From an uncultured Pseudomonas sp. (GTDB lineage Bacteria; Pseudomonadota; Gammaproteobacteria; Pseudomonadales; Pseudomonadaceae): a DNA stretch of 52,991 bases. The position numbers and the translations under genes were made by a program. Below are positions 28,625 to 38,160 of this stretch, piece after piece. The notes under the pieces are model-generated. The model saw only the letters and a list, made by a program, of their open reading frames with translations, ran no database searches and was not told the origin of the DNA. The number at the start of each line of letters is the position of its first letter. Position 1 is the stretch's first letter. The stretch lies in assembly GCF_913777995.1 (NCBI RefSeq), contig NZ_CAJYVE010000037.1, positions 1 to 52,991 on the forward strand. The letters are read 5' to 3'.

Positions 28625-30295
28625 TCAGTTATCCAGCGCCTTGTACTTCTCGCGCAGGTGGTTGCGAATGGCGACGGCAGACAGGTTGAGCAAGGCGATC
28701 ACCAGCACCAGCAGCAAGGCCGAGGCATAGACCAGCGGTCGCGCCGCCTCGACGTTGGGGCTCTGGAAACCGACGTCGTAGATATGGAAGCCCAGGTGCA
28801 TGATCTTCTGGTCCAGATGCAGGTAAGGGTAGTTGCCGTCCAGCGGCAACGACGGCGCCATCTTCACCACGCCCACCAGCATCAGCGGCGCCACCTCGCC
28901 AGCGGCGCGCGCCACGGCGAGAATCAGGCCGGTCATGATCGCCGGGCTGGCCATCGGCAGAACGATCTTCCACAGGGTCTCGGCCTTGGTCGCGCCCAAC
29001 GCCAGCGAACCTTCGCGCAGGCTCAGGGGAATGCGCGACAGGCCCTCCTCGGTGGCGACGATCACCACCGGCACGGCGAGCAGCGCCAGGGTCAAGGACG
29101 CCCACAACAGGCCCGGCGTGCCGAAGGTCGGGGCTGGCAAAGACTCGGCGAAGAACAGCCGGTCCAGCGAACCACCCAGCACGTAGACGAAGAAGCCCAG
29201 GCCGAACACGCCGTAGACGATGGCCGGCACCCCGGCCAAGTTGTTCACCGCGATGCGGATCAGCCGGGTCACCGGCCCCTGGCGGGCGTACTCGCGCAGG
29301 TACACGGCGGCCAGCACACCGAAGGGCGTGACCACGATGGCCATGATCATGGTCATCATCACCGTGCCGAAAATCGCCGGGAACACGCCGCCTTCGGTAT
29401 TGGCTTCGCGAGGATCCTCGCTGAGGAACTCCCACAGCTTCTTGAAGTAGAACGCGGTCTTGGCCATGACCCCCATGGTGTTGGGCTGGTAGGCGTGCAG
29501 CACTTTGCCCAGGCTGATCTCGGTTACCCGGCCCTCGGCGTCCTTGGCAGTCAGGCTGTCGCGGTCGAGGTCCTGGCGCAACTGGGCGAGGCGCCCTTCG
29601 ATACCCGAATAGCGGGCCTGCAACTCGGCACGCTCGACGGCCAGGTCGGCCTGCGCCTCGGCGTCCGGACCGCCCGCCATTTCCAGGCGGCGAGTCTTCA
29701 GGCGCAGGCGCTCCAGGCCGTGGTTGATCGATACGATGTCCTGCTTTTCCAGCTGGTGCAGTTGCCCGGCCAGCTCCCGGACCCGCTGCAGGCGTTCACG
29801 CAGTTGCGGCCAGGCTGCCTCGCCGACGGCCACCACCCGGCCGTTCTCCTTGATGTTGAGCAGGTAGCCGTAGAAGTTGCCCCACTCGCGGCGCTCCAGG
29901 GTCATCAGCTCGGCAGGCTCGCTGCGCTGGCTCAACCACTCACTGACCACCCAGGTGAAGTCACTGCGGGTCAGGTCGCGGTTGCCGACCTTGAACAGCT
30001 CGCGGCTGAGGAATTCCGAACCCTGCGCAGCCACCGGCAACCCGGCGTCGAGCAGCCGCGCGCGGGGCACCTGTTCGCTGTCCACCCGTTCGCCGATCAG
30101 CACATGGGGCGCCTGCCCCGGCACGGTGTACTGCGCGCGCACCAGGTCGGCCGGCCAGAAGTGCCCCAGGCCACGTACGGCGAGAATCGCCAGCAGGCCG
30201 ATGGTCAGGATCACGGCGATCGACACCGCGCCGGCACTCATCCAGACGCCGGGGGCGCCACTCTTGATCCATCCGTTGAGGGAGTTGCGTTTCAC
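28625..30295 (-). CDS. pstA: Phosphate ABC transporter permease PstA (long form)
   Basis: This 556-residue permease is nearly twice the E. coli length. After a first helix (residues 20-40) it has a large extracytoplasmic insert of about 250 residues with a probable coiled coil ([21 protein letters not shown] to [11 protein letters not shown]), then the classic six-helix permease, with the EAA loop near [29 protein letters not shown]. Such long PstA forms are typical of pseudomonads. The role of the insert is unknown; it may contact PstS or sense phosphate. It lies 13 bp after pstC. Confidence 0.94.
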   Translation of the reverse strand: MKRNSLNGWIKSGAPGVWMSAGAVSIAVILTIGLLAILAVRGLGHFWPADLVRAQYTVPGQAPHVLIGERVDSEQVPRARLLDAGLPVAAQGSEFLSRELFKVGNRDLTRSDFTWVVSEWLSQRSEPAELMTLERREWGNFYGYLLNIKENGRVVAVGEAAWPQLRERLQRVRELAGQLHQLEKQDIVSINHGLERLRLKTRRLEMAGGPDAEAQADLAVERAELQARYSGIEGRLAQLRQDLDRDSLTAKDAEGRVTEISLGKVLHAYQPNTMGVMAKTAFYFKKLWEFLSEDPREANTEGGVFPAIFGTVMMTMIMAIVVTPFGVLAAVYLREYARQGPVTRLIRIAVNNLAGVPAIVYGVFGLGFFVYVLGGSLDRLFFAESLPAPTFGTPGLLWASLTLALLAVPVVIVATEEGLSRIPLSLREGSLALGATKAETLWKIVLPMASPAIMTGLILAVARAAGEVAPLMLVGVVKMAPSLPLDGNYPYLHLDQKIMHLGFHIYDVGFQSPNVEAARPLVYASALLLVLVIALLNLSAVAIRNHLREKYKALDN

Positions 30296-30308
30296 CGGTA
30301 GCGACTCC

Positions 30309-32570
30309 CTAGAGCGATGAGTATTTCTTGCGCAGGCGCTGACGGATCAGCTCTGCGAGGGTATTCATGGCGAAGGTGAACACCAGCAGCACCAGCGCGG
30401 CCAGGAACAGCACGCGATAGTGGCTGCCGCCCACCTCCGATTCAGGCATCTCTACGGCGACGTTGGCCGCCAGGGTGCGCATGCCTTCGAACAGGCTCAT
30501 GTCCATGATCGGCGTGTTGCCGGTGGCCATCAGCACGATCATGGTTTCGCCCACGGCCCGCCCCATGCCGATCATCAGCGCCGAGAACAGCCCCGGGCTG
30601 GCAGTCAGCAGCACCACGCGGGTCAGGGTCTGCCATGGCGTGGCGCCCAGGGCCAGCGAGCCCAGGCTCAGGCTGCGCGGTACACCGAAGATGGCATCCT
30701 CGGCGATCGAATAGATGTTGGGGATCACCGCGAAGCCCATGGCCAGACCGACCACCAGGGCGTTGCGCTGGTCATAGGTGATGCCCAGGTCGTGCTCGAT
30801 CCAGGTGCGCATGTCGCCGTCGAACAGCCAGCTTTCCAGGTGCGGACTCATGCCCAGCGCCAGCCAGCCGACGCCCAGCACCACCGGCACCAGCAGTGCG
30901 GCCTCCCAGCCCTCGGGCACACGCAGCCGCAGGTTGGCGGGCAAGCGACTCCACAGGTAGCCGGCCAGCAGGATGCCGATCGGCACCAGCACCAGCAGAC
31001 TGAACATACCGGGCAGGTTGGCTTCCAGGTACGGCGCCAGGAACAGTCCGGCGAAGAAGCCGAGGATCACCGTCGGCATGGCTTCCATCAGCTCGATGAC
31101 CGGCTTGACCTTGCGGCGCATCACCGGAGCCATGAAGTAGGCGGTATAGATGGCGGCGGCGATGGCCAGGGGAGCGGCCAGCAGCATGGCGTAGAACGCC
31201 GCCTTGAGGGTGCCGAAGGTCAGCGGCGCCAGGCTCAGCTTGGGTTCGTAGTCGGCATTCGACGCCGTGGACTGCCACACGTACTGCGGCTCGTCGTAGC
31301 TCTCGTACCAGACCTTCTCCCACAGGGAACTCCAGGAGATCTCCGGGTGTGGATTGTCCAGGCTCAGCGCTTGCAGAGTGCCCTGGCTTTCGATCAGCAG
31401 ACGGTTGGCCCGTGGCGACAGGGTCATCAGCCCCGGCCCCTGAGTGACCTGTTCGACCAGCAGGGTGCGGTGCGCCGTACTGTGGAACACCCCCAGCCGC
31501 CCTTCGGCGTCCAGCGCCACGAAGCCCTTGCGACGCTGCTCGGCGCGGATCTGCACGATGGGCGCATCGTCCAGATGGAAGTCGCGAATACGCGTGAAAC
31601 GCGGCTCGCCGTCGGTGTCGCGCACCATGAACCACTGGCTGATGCCGCCCTGGGAGTCGCCGAACAACAGGGAGATACCGCCCACCAGCTGGGTGGCGAA
31701 GGTGATCTCGGCGTTGGCGTTCTCCAACAGCTTGTAGCGACCGTTGAGGGTGCGGTCCAGCAGGCTGAATACGTCGGCCTGGGCGCGCCCGTTGACCACG
31801 TAGAGCCATTGCTGGCGTGGGTCGATGAACAGCCCCTTCACTTCAGCGGAAAGTTGCGGCAGCTCGATAAGGCTCTGCTGGCGGGTCACGCTGCCGGTCT
31901 GCGGGTCTTCACCCAGCTCCACGGCCAGGACATGCAGCTGGGTACCGGTGGCGCCGGCCAGGCGCAAGTGGCTGCCACTCAGGCTCAGGGTCACTTGGTC
32001 GATGGCCCGCCCCGCTTCATCGAGGGTCAGGGGCTGCTGGCCGACCGGCCAGGCAATCGCCGGCGTGATGGTCTTGCGATTGCCCGGATAGCTCACCTCG
32101 TAGGCATGGCGGAACGCCAGGACCTGGCCGTTGGACAGGCCCACGGCAATCAGCGGCGTACCGGGCTGGTCCTTGCCGATGGCGGTGATCCGCACACCGG
32201 GCGGCAACGGCAGGTCGACACGCTTGAGTTCGTTGCCGGTGTCGATATCGAAGAAGATCGCCTGGCCTTGCTCGGAAACCCGCAGACCGACCTGGTTCTG
32301 CTCTTCGATGCTGATCATCAGCGGTCGACCAGCGTCCTTCAGCCAGGCAGGCGTCAGCGGTGCATCGGCCTTGAGGCTGGCGCCCTTGAACAACGGCGCC
32401 ACCACCCAGGCCAGGTAGAAGAAGATCAGGGTAATGGCGAACAGCACCGCCATGCCGCCCACCCCGACATACCAGCGGGTCAGCCGATCCTTGAGTGCCC
32501 GGACGCGTCGCTTGCGCTGCATCGCGGGTGTATTGAAGTCAATGCCTTCGGGAGCGGAACTACGATTCAT
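30309..32570 (-). CDS. pstC: Phosphate ABC transporter permease PstC (long form)
   Basis: This 753-residue protein has a cytoplasmic N-terminus, one helix (about residues 33-53), a periplasmic region of some 380 residues with beta-propeller-like character (ISIEEQNQVGLRVSEQGQAIFFD, LFIDPRQQWLYVVNGRAQADVFS) and then the permease domain from about 450, with EAA-loop [21 protein letters not shown]. coli PstC has about 320 residues, so the periplasmic domain is an addition shared by Pseudomonas. AGGA precedes the ATG at 32570. The large domain may sense or bind something besides phosphate-loaded PstS. Confidence 0.94.
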   Translation of the reverse strand: MNRSSAPEGIDFNTPAMQRKRRVRALKDRLTRWYVGVGGMAVLFAITLIFFYLAWVVAPLFKGASLKADAPLTPAWLKDAGRPLMISIEEQNQVGLRVSEQGQAIFFDIDTGNELKRVDLPLPPGVRITAIGKDQPGTPLIAVGLSNGQVLAFRHAYEVSYPGNRKTITPAIAWPVGQQPLTLDEAGRAIDQVTLSLSGSHLRLAGATGTQLHVLAVELGEDPQTGSVTRQQSLIELPQLSAEVKGLFIDPRQQWLYVVNGRAQADVFSLLDRTLNGRYKLLENANAEITFATQLVGGISLLFGDSQGGISQWFMVRDTDGEPRFTRIRDFHLDDAPIVQIRAEQRRKGFVALDAEGRLGVFHSTAHRTLLVEQVTQGPGLMTLSPRANRLLIESQGTLQALSLDNPHPEISWSSLWEKVWYESYDEPQYVWQSTASNADYEPKLSLAPLTFGTLKAAFYAMLLAAPLAIAAAIYTAYFMAPVMRRKVKPVIELMEAMPTVILGFFAGLFLAPYLEANLPGMFSLLVLVPIGILLAGYLWSRLPANLRLRVPEGWEAALLVPVVLGVGWLALGMSPHLESWLFDGDMRTWIEHDLGITYDQRNALVVGLAMGFAVIPNIYSIAEDAIFGVPRSLSLGSLALGATPWQTLTRVVLLTASPGLFSALMIGMGRAVGETMIVLMATGNTPIMDMSLFEGMRTLAANVAVEMPESEVGGSHYRVLFLAALVLLVFTFAMNTLAELIRQRLRKKYSSL

Positions 32571-32648
32571 CGGATCCTGGGTCGACTCGTTCTGTGTGCA
32601 GCCGGTCGGACAACGCGCAATGCCTGAACGGCTTGCGCACCGCCATAT

Positions 32649-32683
32649 AAAAAAGCCCGCCCCCCAACAAACCGGCGGCGGAC
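32649..32683 (-). terminator. Terminator or attenuator between pstS and pstC
   Basis: On the minus strand GTCCGCC (32683-32677) can pair with GGCGGGC (32661-32655), followed directly by six T (32654-32649). It lies 50 bp after pstS and before pstC. A partial terminator here would let PstS be made in excess over the membrane subunits, as is usual for binding proteins. Confidence 0.6.
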
Positions 32684-32732
32684 TGTAGAAACCCTTGCAT
32701 GCGCAGGCACCCGGCCAGCGGGCTGACGCCTG

Positions 32733-33728
32733 TCAGCGCGCCGACCGGACCGGGCCCGCAAGCCCCAGGTCGGTCAGCGCCTTCTGGATCGTCTTTTCAG
32801 GCAGCGGAACATAGCCGTCCTTCATCACGATCTCCTGCCCCTGCCGGGACAGGATCAACTTGAGAAACTCGCCTTCCAGTGGCGTCAACGGCCTGTTCGG
32901 CGCCTTGTTCACATAGACGTACAGGTAGCGCGACAGCGGGTAGCTGCCATCGAGGGTGTTGCCCTCGGTCTCGGCCACGAAGGCGTCGCCTTCATGCCGC
33001 GCCAGCGGCACGGTTCTGACGCTGGAAGTCTTGTAGCCGATACCCGAATAACCGATACCGTTGAGCGAGGTGCTGATGGCACTGACCACCGAAGCCGACC
33101 CCGGCTGTTCATTAACGTTGGCCTTGAAGTCGCCTTTGCACAACGCCTCTTCCTTGAAATAACCATAGGTGCCGGAGACCGAGTTGCGGCCGAACAGCTG
33201 GATGCGCTTGTTGGCCAGGTAACCGGTCACCCCGACATCACCCCAGGTCAACGCTTCGCTGCGTGCACCGCAGAGGCGCGTGGCAGAGAAGATCGCATCG
33301 AGCTGTTTCAGGGTCAGCCCCTTGATCGGGTTGTCCTTGTGCACGAACAGCGCCAGGGCATCCACGGCCACCGGCACGGCCGTGGGCTTGTAACCATGCT
33401 TCTGTTCGAACGCGGCGATCTCGCCGTCTTTCATCTTGCGGCTCATCGGCCCGAAGGTCGCCGTGCCCTCGGTGAGTGCCGGCGGGGCGGTGGATGAACC
33501 GGCCGCCTGGATCTGCACGTTGACGCTCGGGTACTCGCGCTTGTAGGCCTCGGCCCAGAGGGTCATGAGGTTGGCCAAGGTGTCCGAGCCGACGCTCGAC
33601 AGGTTGCCCGACACGCCGCTGACCTTGGTGTAGGACGCGATCGACGGGTCGACGGCTGCCATTGCGCAGCTGCTGCAGGCGCCCACGGCCACCAGCGAGA
33701 AAGCCACCATCCAACGCTTGAGTGCCAT
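32733..33728 (-). CDS. pstS: Periplasmic phosphate-binding protein
   Basis: This 331-residue binding protein has an N-terminal signal ([24 protein letters not shown]) and PstS motifs: [45 protein letters not shown] with the phosphate-binding Ser/Thr, and [17 protein letters not shown]. It captures phosphate for PstCAB. Start 33728 is chosen because upstream residues do not look like a signal sequence. Cleavage after AMA is most likely; a lipoprotein site at VGAC is possible. A Pho box lies about 70 bp upstream. Confidence 0.95.
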   Translation of the reverse strand: MALKRWMVAFSLVAVGACSSCAMAAVDPSIASYTKVSGVSGNLSSVGSDTLANLMTLWAEAYKREYPSVNVQIQAAGSSTAPPALTEGTATFGPMSRKMKDGEIAAFEQKHGYKPTAVPVAVDALALFVHKDNPIKGLTLKQLDAIFSATRLCGARSEALTWGDVGVTGYLANKRIQLFGRNSVSGTYGYFKEEALCKGDFKANVNEQPGSASVVSAISTSLNGIGYSGIGYKTSSVRTVPLARHEGDAFVAETEGNTLDGSYPLSRYLYVYVNKAPNRPLTPLEGEFLKLILSRQGQEIVMKDGYVPLPEKTIQKALTDLGLAGPVRSAR

Positions 33729-33797
33729 GCCTCGTGCTCCCGGCCAATACCCTTCGATCCGTCTGCCACTGCCCGACGGATGAACACTGTATGAACT

Positions 33798-33819
33798 GAT
33801 TGTGACAATAAGATGAAAA
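33798..33819 (-). promoter_or_regulatory. Pho box of pstS
   Basis: On the minus strand two 11-base half-sites, TTTTCATCTTA and TTGTCACAATC, fit the PhoB consensus CTGTCATAAAT in direct repeat. A TACAGT-like -10 element follows about 10 bases downstream, close to the ideal spacing. It should switch on pstSCAB-phoU at low phosphate. Confidence 0.75.
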
Positions 33820-33832
33820 AAGGCTGACACCC

Positions 33833-34079
33833 TAGGCTTTGTACGAAAAGTCGGCGAGCGAAGGTCAGGCAAGGCGCAACGAGCGAAGCGAGTAACAGCC
33901 GCAGGCTGACCCGAAGGGCGAGCGCCAGCGAGTCAAAACAGGCGAGGAACGCTCGGAGTCGCGAGCGACTTTACTGGAGTAAATGAGCATTCCGACCGGG
34001 TGGCGATCCACCGGGCTGGCGATCCAGCCTGTTTTTAACGCAGCATGACCGAGCGCAGGCACTTTTCGTACAAAACCTA
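33833..34079. mobile_element. MITE-like element with 19-bp terminal inverted repeats
   Basis: TAGGCTTTGTACGAAAAGT (33833-33851) and ACTTTTCGTACAAAACCTA (34061-34079) are inverse repeats with one mismatch in 19. The element is about 245 bp and encodes nothing. Each end abuts TA, which may be the duplicated target. Inside are two adjacent palindromes around TGGCGATCCA (34001-34010 and 34017-34026), spaced 16 bp apart, and a repetitive purine/GCGAG-rich left half. It sits between the MFS gene and the Pho box of pstS. It is a non-autonomous insertion; the helper transposase is not in the window. Confidence 0.75.
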
Positions 34080-34117
34080 ACGGATGGCAGCCTTTTTCAG
34101 AAACGTCTGACAGGGGC

Positions 34118-35407
34118 TCAGCGTTTGCGCGACAACAGGAACAGGCCCAGCAGAACGCCCAGCGCACTCAGGGCCGCGACATACCAGGACGGTCCCATCG
34201 GGCTCTGCTTGAGCATGAAGGTCACCACCATCGGCGTCAGGCCACCGAAGATGGCGTAGGCCAGATTGTAGGAGAACGACAGCCCGGAGAAGCGCACCAC
34301 TGGCGGGAAGGCCTTGACCATCACGTAGGGCACCGCGCCGATGGTGCCGACGAAGGCACCGGTCACCGCATAGAGCGGGAACAGCCAGTCAGGGTGCGCC
34401 ATCAGGCTGTGATAGAAGGTCCAGGAGCTGGCGCCCAGGCCGATGCTGCCGACCACGAACACCCAGCCCGCGCCGAATCGGTCAGCCAGCATGCCGGCGG
34501 CGATGCAGCCCAGGCTCAGGCAGACGATGGCCAGGCTGTTGGCCTTAAGGGCGGTGGCAGCAGGAAAGCCGTAGGTGGTCTGCAGGAAGGTCGGGGTCAT
34601 GAGGATGACTACCACAATGCCCGCCGACAGCAGCCAGGTCAGCAGCATGGACAGCGCCACCGAACCACGATGCTCGCGCAGCACGGCCTTGAGCGGAACC
34701 TCCTCGGCCAGCGCCTTGCGCTGCTGCAGCTCGGCGAACACCGGCGTTTCATGCAGCATGCGCCGCAGGTAGACCGCCATCAGACCAAAAACGCCGCCAA
34801 GCAGGAACGGAATGCGCCAGGCATAGTCCGAGACCTCGGTCGCGCTGTAGATGCTGTTGATCAGCGTGGCGACCAGCGAGCCGAGCAGAATGCCGGCGGT
34901 CAGGCCGGCGGTCAGCGTGCCGCAGGCGTAACCCACATAGCGAGCCGGTACGTGCTCGGAGACGAACACCCAGGCGCCCGGAACCTCGCCACCGATGGCG
35001 GCACCCTGGATGACGCGCATCAGCAGCAACAGCACCGGCGCCCACAGGCCGATCTGCTCGTAGGTCGGCAGCAGACCCATGATCAGCGTCGGAATGGCCA
35101 TCATGATGATGCTCAGGGTGAACATCTTCTTGCGCCCCAGCAGGTCACCGAAGTGCGCCATGACGATGCCGCCCAGCGGGCGCGCCAGATAGCCGGCGGC
35201 GAAGATGCCGAAGGTCTGCATCAGGCGCAGCCATTCGGGCATGTCGGCGGGGAAGAACAGCTTGCCGACCACCGCAGCGAAGAATACGAAAATGATGAAA
35301 TCGTAGAACTCCAGCGCTCCGCCCAGGGCGGACAGCGACAGGGTCTTGTAATCGCTGCCGGTCAGGGGACGTGCAGGCGGCGCGGATTCGGAGGACACAG
35401 AGGACAT
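34118..35407 (-). CDS. MFS transporter, metabolite:H+ symporter type
   Basis: This 429-residue protein has twelve predicted helices and the MFS signature between helices 2 and 3 (MAHFGDLLGRKKMF). LEFYDFIIFVFFAAVVGKLFFP and MRVIQGAAIGGEVPGAWVF identify the metabolite:H+ symporter subfamily, whose members carry dicarboxylates, ketoglutarate, citrate or shikimate. A same-family gene sits beside pstS in P. aeruginosa too. I chose the ATG at 35407, with AGAGAAG upstream; the longer frame starts with low-complexity residues. The substrate cannot be told from sequence. Confidence 0.88.
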   Translation of the reverse strand: MSSVSSESAPPARPLTGSDYKTLSLSALGGALEFYDFIIFVFFAAVVGKLFFPADMPEWLRLMQTFGIFAAGYLARPLGGIVMAHFGDLLGRKKMFTLSIIMMAIPTLIMGLLPTYEQIGLWAPVLLLLMRVIQGAAIGGEVPGAWVFVSEHVPARYVGYACGTLTAGLTAGILLGSLVATLINSIYSATEVSDYAWRIPFLLGGVFGLMAVYLRRMLHETPVFAELQQRKALAEEVPLKAVLREHRGSVALSMLLTWLLSAGIVVVILMTPTFLQTTYGFPAATALKANSLAIVCLSLGCIAAGMLADRFGAGWVFVVGSIGLGASSWTFYHSLMAHPDWLFPLYAVTGAFVGTIGAVPYVMVKAFPPVVRFSGLSFSYNLAYAIFGGLTPMVVTFMLKQSPMGPSWYVAALSALGVLLGLFLLSRKR

Positions 35408-35772
35408 GGCAAGGCTTCTCTTGAGGCGTTTCTCTTTTGAGGATGCGGCGACAGCGGCGCTGACTGCGTCGCGGTGGCGTGCAGAAGCGATTGTCCGGGG
35501 GCAACGACGCGGATAGGCATCAAAATTGCCTGTACGAGTAATCTTGTTACCGGTACGGGTGGGCCAAGATAGCAAAATGTTGCAAAAAACTCATAGGCAC
35601 CGGCTGGAACTGTTACAAATGAGGCATGATCGGGGTAGCGCCAGGGTGTGACCGATTTACCCGCCGGGCGTCAAGAAGGCTGTGCCAAAGCGGTTTCTCG
35701 GGTTTCGAGCGGCTTTGCCAGAGCGTTTTTTTCAGTTATCTACGAGAGTCATGGGTCAGAGGCACCCCAGGC
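35408..35772. other. 365-bp divergent gap between the MFS and thioesterase genes
   Basis: It holds the promoters of two divergent genes. At 35686-35691 and 35712-35717 the inverse words CAAAGC and GCTTTG precede a run of seven T (about 35726-35732), a weak rightward hairpin that could attenuate the thioesterase transcript. Reading frames through the gap do not look coding. No operator is clear. Confidence 0.4.
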
Positions 35773-36171
35773 ATGATCGAGCTTGAACAAGAAGATCCAA
35801 TCCCGCAGGGCGACCTTGCCTTGCAAATCACCGCCCTGCCGCGCGAAACCAACGGTTTCGGCGACATCTACGGGGGCTGGCTGGTGTCGCAGATGGACCT
35901 GGCCGGTACCGCCATGGCCAGCAAGATCGCGGGCGGGCGGGTCGCTACCGTGGCCATCGACCGCATGGCCTTCCTGGTTCCGGTGGCGGTGGGCGAACAG
36001 CTGTCGTTCTACACCCGCACCCAGGAAGTGGGCCGCAGCTCGATCAAGATGCTGGTCGAGGTGTGGAGCGACGACCCGCTGACCAGCGAGTGGCGCAAGG
36101 TCACCGAAGCGGCCTTCGTGTTCGTGGCCATCGACGGCAGCGGCCGCACCCGCTCGGTGCCGCGTCGCTGA
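35773..36171 (+). CDS. YciA-type acyl-CoA thioesterase (hotdog fold)
   Basis: This 132-residue protein belongs to the YciA/acyl-CoA hydrolase group: LPRETNGFGDIYGGWLVSQMDLAG is the conserved active-site helix region of the hotdog fold, followed by GRVATVAIDRMAFLVPVAVGEQLSFYTRT and VTEAAFVFVAID. It would hydrolyse acyl-CoA thioesters, releasing free acid and CoA in the cytoplasm. The start at 35773 is chosen by family N-terminus and AGAGG upstream; the track extends to 35626 without similarity. It is followed 103 bp later by an epimerase gene. Confidence 0.9.
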   Translation: MIELEQEDPIPQGDLALQITALPRETNGFGDIYGGWLVSQMDLAGTAMASKIAGGRVATVAIDRMAFLVPVAVGEQLSFYTRTQEVGRSSIKMLVEVWSDDPLTSEWRKVTEAAFVFVAIDGSGRTRSVPRR

Positions 36172-36274
36172 GCAGCCGGAGCAGGCGGCCCACAAGCGCC
36201 ACTTTGGCGCTAAACTCGACGGCTTTGGCGCAGTCTATCGACTTTCGACCACGGCCCTTGAGTGAGAATCTCCC

Positions 36275-37180
36275 ATGCCCACGCCCCAGATTGAATCCGT
36301 TACCTTCGACGAGCTCGAGTGCTGGCGCATCAGCCACGGCGATGCCGAACTGCTGATCGCCCGGCAGGGTGCGCACATCCTCAGCTACAAGGTTGCTGGC
36401 CAGGAGCCGCTGGTGTGGCTCAATGACCAGGCGATCTTCAAGAAGGGTACGCCGATTCGTGCGGGCATTCCGGTGTGCTGGCCCTGGTTCGGCAACCTGG
36501 CGCGCAATCCCGAGAGCGTCCAGGCCATGCGCCACAGCGCAGAGCCGGCCAAGGCTCACGGTGAAGTGCGGATTCTCGACTGGCAGTTGCTGGGTATCGG
36601 CGAGGACGGCGAGGCCCTGCTGGTCGAGCTGATCCTGCCCGAAGCCGAAGGCCGTCTGCCCGACTGGCCGCACAACGTGGCACTGAAGCTGAGCATCCGC
36701 CTGGACCAGGCCCTGAACCTCAGCCTGGTCTGCTACAACAGCGGCACCGAAAGCGTGACCCTCAGCCAGGCGCTGCACACCTACTTCGTGGTCAGCGACG
36801 TGCGCCAGGTGACCCTCAAGGGCGTGGACGGCCTGCGCTACATCGAAACCCTGGAAGACTGGGAAGAGCGCCAGCAGTCCGGTGACCTCACCTTCGCCGG
36901 GGAGACCGACCGCATCTACCTCGACACGCCCAACCTGATGAGTATCGAGGATCCGGGCCTGCAGCGGCGCATCCTGATCCAGACCAGCGGCTCCAGATCG
37001 GCGGTGGTGTGGAACCCCTGGGTGGACCGTGCCCGCGCCCTGCCCGACATGGCCGACGACGGCTGGCAGCGCATGCTCTGCGTGGAAACCGCCAACGTGA
37101 TGAGCGACGTAGTGACCCTGGCCCCGGACCAGATGCACGTACTGGGCGTCAGCATCTGGAGCGAAGCGCTGGGCGAGTGA
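36275..37180 (+). CDS. yeaD: D-hexose-6-phosphate epimerase/mutarotase (YeaD family)
   Basis: This 301-residue aldose-1-epimerase-like protein has the YeaD signature: ELLIARQGAHILSYKVAGQEPLVWLN, GTPIRAGIPVCWPWFG, an AHGEVRILDW block with the catalytic His, and QALHTYFVVSDV. It interconverts anomers of glucose-6-phosphate or related sugars. The start at 36275 fits the family length. It lies downstream of the thioesterase in the same direction. A long palindrome follows at 37196-37239. Confidence 0.9.
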   Translation: MPTPQIESVTFDELECWRISHGDAELLIARQGAHILSYKVAGQEPLVWLNDQAIFKKGTPIRAGIPVCWPWFGNLARNPESVQAMRHSAEPAKAHGEVRILDWQLLGIGEDGEALLVELILPEAEGRLPDWPHNVALKLSIRLDQALNLSLVCYNSGTESVTLSQALHTYFVVSDVRQVTLKGVDGLRYIETLEDWEERQQSGDLTFAGETDRIYLDTPNLMSIEDPGLQRRILIQTSGSRSAVVWNPWVDRARALPDMADDGWQRMLCVETANVMSDVVTLAPDQMHVLGVSIWSEALGE

Positions 37181-37195
37181 TGCCCCGTCAAACCC

Positions 37196-37239
37196 GGAGC
37201 GGCTTCAGCCACCAAGCGTTTGGCGGCTGAAGCCGCTCC
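37196..37239. terminator. REP-like palindrome, bidirectional terminator
   Basis: GGAGCGGCTTCAGCC (37196-37210) and GGCTGAAGCCGCTCC (37225-37239) form a perfect 15-bp stem with a 14-base loop, between two convergent genes. It shares the GGAGCGGCTT core with 19356-19389, so both are members of a dispersed palindromic family. Confidence 0.7.
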
Positions 37240-37272
37240 TGAAGGGCCAGGTCTGATCGAGCGGCCCAGGCC

Positions 37273-37806
37273 TCAGAGGTCCGAATCGACCACTACCCGG
37301 ACCTTCGAGGCGTCCATGGCATAGGCCGCATCGGCCATGTCGTTGTTGACCTTCTCGATCTTCAGCGTTCCGACCACCCACAATGGGGTGTAGATGTCAT
37401 CGAGCTTGATGCCCTTGGGGTAGCGCACCAGCACCAGCTGGTTGGGCGGCGGTGGTGGTACGTGGATGCAGGCCCCCGGATACGGCACCAGGAAGAACAG
37501 CGTGCTGCGGCCCTTGGCGTCGGTTTCCAGTGGCACCGGGTAGCCACCCAGGCGAATGTTCTTGCCGTTCATGGCCGCGACCGTCTTGGTCGAATACATC
37601 ACCGCCGGCAAGCCCTTGCTCTGCTTGAGCCCGCCCTTGCTGTCGAAGGTGCCCTGGGCCTCGGGCGAGTTGTGGTCGATCTCCGGCATCGCCTCCAGGG
37701 CTTTCTGGTCGGACAGCGGCATCAGTTCCAGCCAGTCGGTTTCCGGAAGTTCGGCACAGGCCAGCGTGGAGACCAGCAGCAGAGGCAATAACAGGAAGCG
37801 GCGCAT
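37273..37806 (-). CDS. DUF3299 exported protein
   Basis: This 177-residue protein has a signal peptide (MRRFLLLPLLLVSTLACA), cleaved probably after ACA, and the DUF3299 domain: IRLGGYPVPLETDAKGRSTLFFLVPYPGACIHVPPPPPNQ, where the GACIHVPPPPPNQ motif is invariant. The mature protein begins ELPETDWLELMP. The family is common in Proteobacteria, without a settled role; genes often occur beside ABC-type export genes, but not here. It is convergent with yeaD. Confidence 0.85.
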   Translation of the reverse strand: MRRFLLLPLLLVSTLACAELPETDWLELMPLSDQKALEAMPEIDHNSPEAQGTFDSKGGLKQSKGLPAVMYSTKTVAAMNGKNIRLGGYPVPLETDAKGRSTLFFLVPYPGACIHVPPPPPNQLVLVRYPKGIKLDDIYTPLWVVGTLKIEKVNNDMADAAYAMDASKVRVVVDSDL

Positions 37807-37884
37807 CGAAAGGCTCGGTTTGAGAAAACGGAGCGCGCATTCTAGCCCCCCGCCCGCATTAAGCGGAGGGCCGTGAGGCAATCG

Positions 37885-38133
37885 TCAGGATTTCTTTTTG
37901 ATCATCCCGTAGATCACCAGCAGGATGATCGCGCCGACCAGCGCACCAAGGAAGCCGGCGGTTTCGCCAGCCTGGTAGATGCCCAGCGCCTGCCCGCCGT
38001 AGGTGGCCGCCAGGGAGCCGCCGATACCCAGCAGGATGGTCATGATCAAGCCCATGCTGTCGTCGCCAGGCTTGAGAAAGCGCGCCAGCAGACCGACGAT
38101 CAGACCGATGAAGATGGTACCCAGGATGCCCAT
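37885..38133 (-). CDS. GlsB/YeaQ/YmgE-family small membrane protein
   Basis: This 82-residue protein has three hydrophobic helices (ILGTIFIGLIVGLLARFL; LIMTILLGIGGSLAATYGG; FLGALVGAIILLVIYGMI) separated by PGDD and QAGETA. The pattern and length match the transglycosylase-associated GlsB/YeaQ family, associated with stress responses. It sits in the inner membrane; the C-terminus is KKKS. A strong GGAGGA precedes the ATG at 38133. Function is uncertain. Confidence 0.88.
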   Translation of the reverse strand: MGILGTIFIGLIVGLLARFLKPGDDSMGLIMTILLGIGGSLAATYGGQALGIYQAGETAGFLGALVGAIILLVIYGMIKKKS

Positions 38134-38160
38134 AGCGTTTTCCTCCGATGAACAGAAACC

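Noticed and set aside
30420-32627. 735-residue open frame opposite pstC, and a similar 547-residue frame opposite pstA
   Set aside because: Both are antisense shadows of clearly recognised permease genes and show the biased His/Gln/Arg composition of such shadows.
33865-34167. 100-residue frame across the MITE-like element
   Set aside because: It starts inside the MFS 3' end and runs through the non-coding element; no ribosome site and repetitive sequence.
34394-35440. 348-residue frame opposite the MFS gene
   Set aside because: Antisense shadow; the MFS frame on the minus strand has helices and family motifs.
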